Below, piece after piece: positions 1 to 5,145 of a stretch of 5,349 nucleotides of DNA. The position numbers and the translations under genes were made by a program. The stretch's first letter is position 1. Each line of letters opens with the position of its first letter. Location: contig CAZQTF010000243.1 of assembly GCA_964596135.1 (NCBI GenBank), positions 1 to 5,349 of the forward strand. Reading direction: 5' to 3'. The notes below the pieces were generated by a model, which was not told the DNA's origin, did not search any database, and worked only from the letters and a program-made list of their open reading frames with translations. The DNA is from JADJNW01 sp964596135 (GTDB taxonomy: Bacteria > Bacteroidota > Bacteroidia > Chitinophagales > Saprospiraceae).

Positions 1-1103
1 CCAGAGTCGTAAAGCCCAACAACATCGCCGGGATACGCCTCATCCACAACGGTTTTTTTGTCCGCCATAAAGGAAGTCGGGTTAGCAAATTTCATGTTCT
101 TACCTTGCCGAACGTGCAGATAATTTGTATTGCGCTGAAAGATACCCGAACAGACCCGCAAAAACGCAATGCGGTCGCGATGGTTCGGGTCCATGTTAGC
201 GTGGATTTTGAAGACAAAACCAGAGAATTTAGCCTCGTTGGGATTGACCGGACGCTCTTCGGTGATGCGGGGCAGCGGCGCCGGCGCAATGTCCACAAAG
301 CAATCGAGCAATTCACGCACGCCAAAGTTATTCACCGCCGATCCAAAAAAAACGGGCGACAACTCCCCCTTCAGATATGCCTCGCGGGTGAAGGCAGGAT
401 ATACTTCTTCGATCACAGTGACCTCTTCGCGGAGTTCATTTGCAGCGCGCTCGCCTACATGCTTCTCCAGTTCCGGGCTGCTGAGATCGGTAATTTCGAT
501 CTTCTCATCGGTATCCTGTTTGCTATGCGGACGAAAGAGCACCAACTTTTTTTCATACATGCTGTACACGCCCTGAAAACGCTGTCCCATGCCCACGGGC
601 CAGCTCAGCGGACGCACCGTCAAGCCCAGCTTCTGCTCGATTTCATCCAGCAGATCGAAGCCGTCCAGTCCCTCGCGGTCAAGTTTGTTGATAAATACGA
701 TGATCGGCGTATTGCGCATACGGCATACCTCTACCAGCTTTTCGGTTTGGGTTTCCACCCCTTTCGCTACGTCAATCACCACGATCACACTGTCCACCGC
801 CGTTAATGTCCGGTAGGTATCTTCCGCAAAATCCTGGTGACCGGGTGTATCGAGGATGTTGATTTTCAAACCTCTGTATTCAAACGCCATCACCGAAGTC
901 GCCACCGAAATACCCCGCTGCCGCTCGATCTCCATAAAGTCGGAGGTAGCGCTTTTCTTGATTTTATTGGATTTCACCGCTCCGGCGATCTGAATCGCGC
1001 CACCAAAGAGCAGCAGCTTTTCCGTCAAAGTCGTCTTCCCTGCATCGGGGTGGCTGATGATCCCAAAAGTTCTGCGACGGTTGAGTTCTTCTTTAAATCC
1101 CAT
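1..1103 (-). CDS. prfC: Peptide chain release factor 3 (RF3), N-terminal part, C-terminus outside the window
   Basis: RF3 is a cytoplasmic translational GTPase that removes RF1/RF2 from the ribosome after peptide release. Translating the minus strand from the ATG at 1103 gives 367 uninterrupted residues (about two thirds of the usual ~530) before the window edge. The GTPase motifs are intact and in order: P-loop SHPDAGKT (residues 17-24), switch I region with ERQRGIS (60-66), DTPGH (85-89) followed by QDF, and NKLD (139-142). Later RF3 hallmarks include TPVFFG-like SPVFFGSAVNNFG, APAPLPR, FVFKIHANMDPNHRDR and VDEAYPGD before the edge. These separate it from EF-G and other family members. The start is chosen because RF3 homologues begin just before RRTFxIISHPDAGKT. 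The leader is A-rich (AATAAAA before ATG) with no Shine-Dalgarno sequence, as is usual in Bacteroidota. No frameshift or missing catalytic residue was seen. The plus-strand frames across this region are antisense shadows. Confidence 0.97.
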   Translation of the reverse strand, partial: MGFKEELNRRRTFGIISHPDAGKTTLTEKLLLFGGAIQIAGAVKSNKIKKSATSDFMEIERQRGISVATSVMAFEYRGLKINILDTPGHQDFAEDTYRTLTAVDSVIVVIDVAKGVETQTEKLVEVCRMRNTPIIVFINKLDREGLDGFDLLDEIEQKLGLTVRPLSWPVGMGQRFQGVYSMYEKKLVLFRPHSKQDTDEKIEITDLSSPELEKHVGERAANELREEVTVIEEVYPAFTREAYLKGELSPVFFGSAVNNFGVRELLDCFVDIAPAPLPRITEERPVNPNEAKFSGFVFKIHANMDPNHRDRIAFLRVCSGIFQRNTNYLHVRQGKNMKFANPTSFMADKKTVVDEAYPGDVVGLYDS

Positions 1104-1203
1104 TTTTATTCAGTCATTAGTCTGTCAGTCGTTCGTCAAACAGTTAACTAATGATTATTTGACTAATAACTATTTGAGTTTCGACTATTTTAAAAACAAA
1201 GTG

Positions 1204-1211
1204 CAAAAGTA
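1204..1211 (-). promoter_or_regulatory. Candidate prfC promoter -7 box
   Basis: The minus strand reads TACTTTTG here, an exact match to the Bacteroidota sigma-A -7 consensus TAnnTTTG. Transcription would start near 1197 and give a leader of about 95 nt before the prfC ATG. The matching -33 TTTG is not well conserved at the usual 17-23 bp spacing; only a weak CTG lies near 1235. The match is therefore plausible but not proven. Confidence 0.45.
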
Positions 1212-1270
1212 CAATTTTTAGTAAAAAGCCTCACCAGATAAAAATACTTACCCAAATTTGAATTTTCGCT

Positions 1271-1278
1271 TATATTTG
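1271..1278 (+). promoter_or_regulatory. Candidate promoter -7 box for the secreted-protein gene
   Basis: TATATTTG matches the Bacteroidota TAnnTTTG -7 consensus. It would give a start near 1285 and a leader of about 180 nt, which is rather long. The only nearby TTTG (1257-1260) is 10 bp upstream, too close for a normal -33 box, so support rests on the -7 box and its position in the divergent spacer. Confidence 0.35.
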
Positions 1279-1466
1279 AAGCGCCTTTCTATCCCCATAA
1301 GTTTAAATTCGTCAAATCAGGCAGTAACGGATAAGCGCATATAAACAGATTGAAGCTTGCCGCCCCATGAAATCATTCGCTTTAAGACGACACAATACCA
1401 ATAGTTATTAGCACATCCCAAAACAATGGAAACGACCTTATAAACGAGTGCTAACAAATCAAACGC

Positions 1467-2837
1467 ATGAAAAAACACTACTTATTTCTAACGCTTGCTT
1501 GGCTCACCTTTTGCACGAGCATCCACGCACAAATCATGATCACCGATTCGGTCTTTCCTGCTGCGGGCGATACCCTGTTTTATGTCTTTGGCAACCAGCC
1601 CGGGGCGATTGATCAGATATTTACCCCGCCCGGTGGTCCTCAAAATTGGGATTTGAGTAATCTCCAACCAACCCAATTATGGAATCAGCTCATGCTAAAT
1701 CCACAAGGAGGTACGGCTTCTGGCTCTTTCCCTGCAGCGTCTGTCCGGTTCAGTCCTTTAAATTCGACTAACCAAGTATATTGGCAGGTCACTGGTACGC
1801 AGGTGCTTGACATGGGCTATTTTGGTCAGGATCCACTGGGTTTGGGCCTGAATTTATTGTTTATTAATCAGCCAGGACTCGAGCAAAGCTGGGCACCGAT
1901 CAATTTTTTTGACATCCGCCAAAGTACTGCCAATGTATTGACTGCTTTCGATGCATCGATTGCGCCCCCTGTATTGCTAAACCTCGCGCCCACTGCCGAC
2001 TCCTTCCGTATCCGGATTACGTATCAACGGCTTGCAAGCATTGATGCCTATGGCACACTGGCAATTCCTGGTGGCAACTTTGATGTGCTGCGAAAAAAAC
2101 AAACCGAATACAAATCAGTTGATATGGATGTAAAAGTAACGCCACTTGGGTGGATACCTATCTCAACCATCGGCGGTCAACAGGTGCTTCCCCTGGGAAC
2201 GGATACGATCACCACCTTTCATTTTCTGAATGATGTGTCGAAGGAAGAGATTGCTATTTGCACGCTCAACACTGCGCAAAACGAGGTCATCGGCGTTCAA
2301 TACAAACGGAATATTGTAACAGGGTCGCCACCCTTGATTTCCAACATAGAGGATGGAGATGCCGACAATATGGTACCGGCGGGCACTCTGCTTACCTATA
2401 CCATCACATTTAATGAAGATATCAATGCAATAACGGTCGCTGCCGCCGACTTCAACAACGCCGGCACGTCCATGGTCAGCATTGGAACGATTACAGAAAC
2501 GAGTCCGGGCGTATTCACCGTACAAGTGACACCGACGACCGCAGGCACGCTCACTTTGCGTGTACCCGCTGGCGCTGTCATTGCCGATTTGGATGGTAAT
2601 AATCTGGTTGTGCCGGTATTGGATGATTCGACGCTTACCGTGCTACCCATACCAATTGCTGGAGATGCCGACTCAACAGATCGAGCAATTAGCGCTGTTA
2701 TTGAGCAGTTCCAGATGCAAACCCAAAACCCGCCAGAAATATTTGATCCTTGTACCTGCCGCAACAATACAGGTGTAATCCCTAATGGCACTTCCACCGA
2801 TGTTGTTCAAGATACCTCGCTGCGCTCGGCATCTTGA
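1467..2837 (+). CDS. Secreted Ig-like domain protein, 5' part, prematurely stopped by an inserted palindromic element
   Basis: The reading frame encodes 456 residues. Residues 1-22 are a Sec signal peptide: KK charge cluster, hydrophobic core, and a likely SPase I site after SIHA before Q22. Residues 23 to about 285 form a domain I cannot name, of a kind seen in large extracellular Bacteroidota proteins (FTPPGGPQNWDLSNL near the start). Residues about 289-392 form a bacterial Ig-like module with the signature EDGDADNMV, TYTITFNEDI, GVFTVQVTPTTAGTL and VIADLDGN. A CTCRNN motif lies near residue 430. Native sequence appears to end at D445. The last 11 residues (VVQDTSLRSAS) are read from the inserted element, whose first in-frame TGA is at 2835. 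Downstream sequence from 2985 continues the same protein in the same frame. The product is predicted to be exported; its biochemical role is unknown. An A-rich leader precedes the ATG. Confidence 0.85.
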   Translation: MKKHYLFLTLAWLTFCTSIHAQIMITDSVFPAAGDTLFYVFGNQPGAIDQIFTPPGGPQNWDLSNLQPTQLWNQLMLNPQGGTASGSFPAASVRFSPLNSTNQVYWQVTGTQVLDMGYFGQDPLGLGLNLLFINQPGLEQSWAPINFFDIRQSTANVLTAFDASIAPPVLLNLAPTADSFRIRITYQRLASIDAYGTLAIPGGNFDVLRKKQTEYKSVDMDVKVTPLGWIPISTIGGQQVLPLGTDTITTFHFLNDVSKEEIAICTLNTAQNEVIGVQYKRNIVTGSPPLISNIEDGDADNMVPAGTLLTYTITFNEDINAITVAAADFNNAGTSMVSIGTITETSPGVFTVQVTPTTAGTLTLRVPAGAVIADLDGNNLVVPVLDDSTLTVLPIPIAGDADSTDRAISAVIEQFQMQTQNPPEIFDPCTCRNNTGVIPNGTSTDVVQDTSLRSAS

Positions 2838-2842
2838 ACAAC
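2802..2842 (-). repeat. Hairpin A of the palindromic element
   Basis: GTTGTTCAAGAT (2802-2813) pairs perfectly with ATCTTGAACAAC (2831-2842). Folded on the minus strand, the stem continues without a gap to the tip: one G-T wobble (2830/2814), two G-C pairs, a tandem 5'-GA/5'-GA mismatch (2827-2826 with 2818-2817), two G-C pairs and a GCA triloop, giving the tip GCGCAGC. On the plus strand the same positions are A-C and T-C mismatches. The first in-frame stop of the host gene (2835-2837) lies in its right arm. Confidence 0.9.
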
Positions 2843-2858
2843 GGCAGCAGGGCTGACG

Positions 2859-2910
2859 CCGGTGCTGCACTCGGCGCCTCGCTACGCTCGGCACCATCGT
2901 ACAACACCGG
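2859..2910 (-). repeat. Hairpin B of the palindromic element
   Basis: Arms 2859-2870 and 2899-2910 pair, with positions 2865/2904 and 2868/2901 as G-T wobbles on the minus strand. These are followed by a tandem GA/GA mismatch (2898-2897 with 2872-2871), a single bulged base at 2896, six pairs including one G-T wobble (2893/2875), a second tandem GA/GA (2889-2888 with 2880-2879), two G-C pairs and a GTA triloop. The minus-strand tip is GCGTAGC, differing from hairpin A only in the middle loop base. Confidence 0.88.
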
Positions 2911-2921
2911 ACTGACGTCAA

Positions 2922-2962
2922 TTTTTGAAAAATTTTTTCCGCTGCGCGGAATTTTTCAAAAA
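2922..2962 (-). repeat. Hairpin C of the palindromic element
   Basis: TTTTTGAAAAATT (2922-2934) pairs perfectly with AATTTTTCAAAAA (2950-2962). CCGC (2939-2942) then pairs with GCGG (2946-2949) around a three-base loop, leaving four unpaired bases at 2935-2938. The minus-strand tip is again GCGCAGC. The AT-rich lower stem contrasts with the GC-rich stems B and D. The hairpin can be lengthened to 2912-2971 by pairing CTGACG (2912-2917) with CGTCAG (2966-2971), at the cost of stem D. Confidence 0.88.
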
Positions 2963-3911
2963 CTGCGTCAGCCCTGCTGCCGATGGCTTGTTTGATGATG
3001 AAATCATTGTCATTTCCCCTTCTGCCGGCGATACCTGGGAAATTGCAAGCGGCAGTGTTTTCCCTTTTGCAACCAATGCCAATCCGCTGGCACAGCCAGG
3101 AGATTTGACGCGCCTTGCCCCCGGAGCACCCTTGAGCTATATTGGTTCTGTAAATACCATGAACGGAATGCGTTATATTTACAGGCTACAAATTATTCAT
3201 AAAGATAATGAAGGGTACAGTGTAAGCGTGCGCGAGACCGGTAATCCTGCCTATGCAAATCTTATTTTATCCATCAGTAATCGCTGCTACTACCCCACCC
3301 CAGCAATCAGCGGTTTGGATGCGACCTATTGCGTAGAAGAACCCGCGGTAACCTTGATGGGAACAGTAGATCGTGGCGACGGGCAAATAGCTGCAACACC
3401 GGAATCGGCGGTGTTTGCCATTAATAATAATCCAGTCGCCCAGTTTAATCCACAAACCTTGGGCGAAGGCATATTTACCGTTGTTTACACCGTCAATGCT
3501 GCTGAAGAAACAGCGACCATCCCGGGTTGTGTGCAGGCGGTAAGTCAGCAAATAGAAATAAGCCCGAAAATAGCAATCAATCCACTGATGCCACAGACGG
3601 CTTGCTTGTCCCAAAAAGTAGCACTGGCAGATATCTTCAAAGGAGTTGTTTACGTCGGCGACCCAACTGATCTACGCTATACCTGGACAATCAAAGAACC
3701 CGGCAACCAGAATGGCGTCTTGGAAGGATTGGATGCAACCAACCCTGCTGCCGGAACCTATACACCGGGCGAAGATGCGGTCAGTCGTGGCTTCGTGACG
3801 CTTGTATTAACCATAGATAACCCGGATGACAGGTGTGCTCCGGTAATTGCCGAAGTACTCATTACCATATTAAAATTGGATTGCGGGGCTTTCCCCTGGA
3901 AAGGGAATTAA
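2925..3911 (+). CDS. 3' part of the interrupted secreted protein gene (Ig-like modules)
   Basis: The frame is the same as that of the upstream part and is open after the TGA at 2913. A TTG at 2925 is the earliest possible start, but it lies inside hairpin C and the first 20 or so residues are element-derived. Homology-like sequence begins at 2985 (GLFDDEIIVIS). Visible segments are GDTWEIASG, GYSVSVRETG and CYYPTP followed by GLDATYC (about 3285-3335), a conserved hinge between modules in such proteins. Then come an Ig-like module with FNPQTLGEGIFTVVYTV and a final module with YTWTIKEPG and VTLVLTIDNPDDRCAPV. It ends in DCGAFPWKGN and has no recognisable type IX secretion C-terminal domain. 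Alone it lacks a signal peptide and is probably not expressed as a separate protein, unless translation restarts within it, for example at the ATG codons near 3160. Confidence 0.7.
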   Translation: MKNFFRCAEFFKNCVSPAADGLFDDEIIVISPSAGDTWEIASGSVFPFATNANPLAQPGDLTRLAPGAPLSYIGSVNTMNGMRYIYRLQIIHKDNEGYSVSVRETGNPAYANLILSISNRCYYPTPAISGLDATYCVEEPAVTLMGTVDRGDGQIAATPESAVFAINNNPVAQFNPQTLGEGIFTVVYTVNAAEETATIPGCVQAVSQQIEISPKIAINPLMPQTACLSQKVALADIFKGVVYVGDPTDLRYTWTIKEPGNQNGVLEGLDATNPAAGTYTPGEDAVSRGFVTLVLTIDNPDDRCAPVIAEVLITILKLDCGAFPWKGN

Positions 3912-3912
3912 A

Positions 3913-3958
3913 TAATAGTGCCGCACCGCTGAGGTGTGGCACTATTAAAGATTTTTTT
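3913..3958 (+). terminator. Rho-independent terminator of the secreted-protein gene
   Basis: A 15-bp stem (3913-3927 with 3933-3947, one G-U pair at 3923/3937) with a five-base loop starts two bases after the TAA stop. It is followed by AAAG A and seven T (3952-3958). The G-U pair forms only in plus-strand RNA, and the T tract is on the plus strand, so it mainly ends transcription from the left. Confidence 0.85.
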
Positions 3959-3973
3959 GGGTAAATACTTTTT

Positions 3974-4012
3974 GAAAGGTTGAAGCTTACACCTCAATCT
4001 TTCTTTTTTTTT
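3974..4012 (+). terminator. Second plus-strand terminator, overlapping the end of the convergent gene
   Basis: GAAAGGTTGA (3974-3983) pairs with TCAATCTTTC (3994-4003) through nine Watson-Crick pairs and one G-U pair, and is followed directly by nine T (4004-4012). The T tract includes the last bases of the minus-strand gene's stop codon. It backs up the first terminator and protects the convergent gene from antisense reading. No strong minus-strand terminator was seen for that gene; the 3913-3947 hairpin followed by TTTAATT may serve. Confidence 0.65.
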
Positions 4013-4793
4013 ACTCGGCGGCTTCCCGTTCTTCCGCATCATTGCTCGTACTCCGATTCACCTCGAAGCCCCAGTCACCCAACTCCTGCTCCCTGCCTCT
4101 GTAGGTACCCAGTAATACATCGCGGATGGCTTTTACGATATATTTCACGGTATTCGGCGTTTTGGAAGTCTGTCCTTTGTCAATCCCCAGGGCGATGTTG
4201 CGCATTTGCGTCGCTTTTTCCTTGTCGCGGTTTGCCTTTCTAGCTTCTTCCAGCTTCATTTCGGCTTCGTACAGTCTGTTGTTCAGGACATCCCAAGCCA
4301 AATCCTTGAGCAAACTTGCCTCGCCGTCCATATAATGTTTCTCCATCACCTTTTTAGCCAGCGCGATCAAGGCATCGGCATTGCGGGGAATGATAATCTG
4401 GGCTGCGCCTTTGGGCGAGTTGACCACAAAGCCCCAGTCGCCGAGCATCCGCTCGTTGCTGCGGTAGTGCCCCAGAAGGATGTCGCGTGCAGCAGCCACA
4501 AAATAAAACACCGTACCCTCTGTAAAGGCGTTTTGTGAATCGTGCAGACCCAATAGCAAATTCCGTTCTTCGTTCAGTTTTTCTTTCAGTCGGTCGAGTT
4601 CGTTGCGGCGGTTGTTTTCGGTGCGAGCAGTATCTAATTTTACTTGAAGTTGTTGCGCCAGGGTTTGGTTGATTTTGCTGGCAGCGCCATCCTGATAATG
4701 CTTTTGCAGGTTTTTGTCGGCGAGGGCAATAAGCAATTCAGGATTTCTTGGTACGACGATAGAAAAATCTCTTCGTGCCATGTGCAAATTCAT
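4011..4793 (-). CDS. Conserved-looking cytoplasmic protein with two tandem copies of an unnamed domain
   Basis: I do not recognise a named family. The 260-residue product has no signal peptide or membrane segment, so it is probably cytoplasmic. It is an internal duplication: copy 1 spans about residues 10-124 and copy 2 about 131-246. Each copy starts with a strand-like VVPRN/IIPRN, then LIALA, KHYxDGxAS, a charged helical middle segment likely to form a coiled coil (about 41-85 and 163-203), then ARDILLG/IRDVLLG, a YR motif and a closing LGDWGF-V-N. The linker between copies is short (SPKGA), and a charged tail (EEREAAE) follows copy 2. The start at 4793 is the longest; the ATG at 4781 (MARRDFSIVVP) is equally plausible. 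A GGAGG lies at 4820-4824, about 26 nt upstream of 4793, too far to act as a Shine-Dalgarno site. The gene stands alone, convergent with the secreted-protein gene. Confidence 0.85.
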   Translation of the reverse strand: MNLHMARRDFSIVVPRNPELLIALADKNLQKHYQDGAASKINQTLAQQLQVKLDTARTENNRRNELDRLKEKLNEERNLLLGLHDSQNAFTEGTVFYFVAAARDILLGHYRSNERMLGDWGFVVNSPKGAAQIIIPRNADALIALAKKVMEKHYMDGEASLLKDLAWDVLNNRLYEAEMKLEEARKANRDKEKATQMRNIALGIDKGQTSKTPNTVKYIVKAIRDVLLGTYRGREQELGDWGFEVNRSTSNDAEEREAAE

Positions 4794-4870
4794 TTTTAAG
4801 GTGTAACAAATAATTTTAACCTCCTAAAATTAAACATTTTATGATTTGTATGCTACTGTTTCTATTAAAA

Positions 4871-4898
4871 AAAATATACTATGTAAAGCTTGCTCAAA
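4871..4898 (-). promoter_or_regulatory. Candidate promoter for the duplicated-domain gene
   Basis: On the minus strand, TTTG (4895-4898) lies 16 bp from TATATTTT (4871-4878), which matches TAnnTTTG in seven of eight positions. The spacing is slightly short for the Bacteroidota -33/-7 pair. A start near 4865 would leave a leader of about 70 nt. Confidence 0.3.
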
Positions 4899-4901
4899 AA
4901 C

Positions 4902-4934
4902 AGATTTACTAAATCTTAAAGATTTGGTAAATCT
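4902..4934. repeat. Double dyad just upstream of the candidate promoter
   Basis: AGATTTACTAAATCT (4902-4916) and AGATTTGGTAAATCT (4920-4934) are each near-palindromes and are also direct and inverted copies of one another, with a three-base gap. The pair could be two operator sites for a dimeric regulator at the -33 edge of the candidate promoter. Alternatively it is a weak stem-loop followed by TTTT on the plus strand. Confidence 0.55.
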
Positions 4935-5023
4935 TTTCAAACATCTGCCCTACAACAATACTCAAACCCTTTTTTTGTTATAAATACATAATATATTGCT
5001 AAACAATTTTCATTTTTAACCCT

Positions 5024-5086
5024 CAAAATGTCATTTGTCGGTAAAACGATTTGATATGTCGGCAAAATTTTATCAAGTTTCGTTCA
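5024..5086 (-). repeat. Left run of 21-bp-period repeats (minus orientation)
   Basis: On the minus strand, consecutive 21-bp units begin at 5065 (TTGCCGACATATCAAATC...) and 5044 (TTACCGACAAATGACATT...). A weaker unit begins at 5086 (TGAACGAAACTTGATAAA...). They share TTRCCGACA with the right-hand run and keep TGATA or a related word at the same offset. TGTCGG on the plus strand recurs exactly 21 bp apart (5036 and 5057). Confidence 0.5.
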
Positions 5087-5145
5087 TTTTAATAAATAAA
5101 CCGCCTTTCACAGTTGGCTTGCCGGCAATATAACATGCCTTGTCA

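Larger units (their letters stand above)
1104..1466. other. Divergent intergenic region between prfC and the secreted-protein gene
   Basis: This stretch carries no convincing gene. It separates two divergently transcribed genes, so it should hold both promoters; candidates are listed separately at 1204-1211 and 1271-1278. The prfC-proximal part (1111-1175) is rich in ATTAGTC/ACTAAT words and contains a 7-bp inverted repeat (TCATTAG at 1114-1120 against CTAATGA at 1148-1154) and a palindrome AGTTAACT at 1143-1150. These lie in the predicted prfC 5' leader and have no assigned role. The secreted-protein start at 1467 is preceded by an A-rich leader without a Shine-Dalgarno match. Confidence 0.6.
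2842..2982. repeat. Outer stem D enclosing hairpins B and C
   Basis: CGGCAGCAGGGCTGACGC (2842-2859) is the exact reverse complement of GCGTCAGCCCTGCTGCCG (2965-2982), an 18-bp perfect inverted repeat. It directly abuts hairpin A on one side and hairpin B on the other. This closes a three-way-junction-like loop holding hairpins B and C. Its inner half competes with an extended form of hairpin C. Confidence 0.92.
2797..2985. mobile_element. Novel-looking multi-hairpin palindromic element (MITE/REP-like) inserted in a coding gene
   Basis: The element consists, in order, of hairpin A (2802-2842), the left arm of an 18-bp stem D (2842-2859), hairpin B (2859-2910), an 11-nt linker, hairpin C (2922-2962) and the right arm of stem D (2965-2982). 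Nearly every base is in a stem. It is flanked by a 6-bp direct repeat CCGATG (2797-2802 and 2980-2985). Part of this overlaps stem D, so a true target duplication may be only ATG. The flanking protein sequence is continuous across it, which is the main evidence that it is an insertion. It encodes no protein and so would need a factor supplied in trans. It is not an obvious match to RPE, ERIC, Correia, RUP or Nezha elements as I know them. The direction of mobility and the copy number cannot be seen here. Confidence 0.75.
1467..3911 (+). pseudogene. Interrupted gene for a ~753-residue secreted Ig-like protein (reconstruction)
   Basis: This entry joins the two flanking coding parts. Removing the 183 bp between the two CCGATG copies (2797-2802 and 2980-2985) joins codon GAT (2799-2801) to GGC and restores one frame reading PNGTSTD then GLFDDEIIV. 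That keeps the pattern CTCRNN, a short linker, DGxFDxxIxVxS and GDTW that I recall from related Bacteroidota surface proteins. The restored protein would be 445 + 308 = 753 residues. The element adds in-frame TGA codons at 2835 and 2913, so ordinary translation yields only the N-terminal part. No other frameshift or stop was found in either half, which suggests a recent insertion or that both halves are still under selection. Translational bypass of the element is possible in principle but unproven. Confidence 0.65.

Noticed and set aside
92..1151. Several open frames on the plus strand (for example 105-806 and 837-1151) and one on the minus strand (92-325)
   Set aside because: They are other-frame shadows of prfC; their translations have no recognisable motifs, while the continuous minus-strand frame has all RF3 motifs.
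1367..1411. A 14-codon ORF in the leader of the secreted-protein gene
   Set aside because: Short, no ribosome-binding context and no leader-peptide features; likely chance.
2802..2842. Hairpin A as an integron attC site
   Set aside because: attC bottom-strand hairpins begin with RYYYAAC and end with GTTRRRY on the top strand; here the GTT/AAC ends are in the opposite order, no extrahelical bases fit, and no integron cassette layout is present.
2835..2915. TGA recoded as an amino acid, making one continuous protein through the element
   Set aside because: Both in-frame stops are TGA, but they lie within inserted non-coding sequence; nothing else in the window suggests TGA reassignment, and such recoding is not known in Bacteroidota.
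2163..2921. Minus-strand open frames opposite the secreted-protein gene
   Set aside because: Antisense shadows with biased composition and no domain signatures.
2797..2985. Diversity-generating retroelement or CRISPR array
   Set aside because: No template/variable repeat pair, no reverse transcriptase and no regular repeat-spacer pattern are visible.
3980..4538. Plus-strand open frames opposite the duplicated-domain gene
   Set aside because: Antisense shadows; the minus-strand frame has a clear internal duplication, which only a real coding sequence would show.
4820..4824. GGAGG on the minus strand as a Shine-Dalgarno site for the gene starting at 4793
   Set aside because: It is about 26 nt from the nearest candidate start, too far to position the ribosome, and Bacteroidota rarely use such sites.
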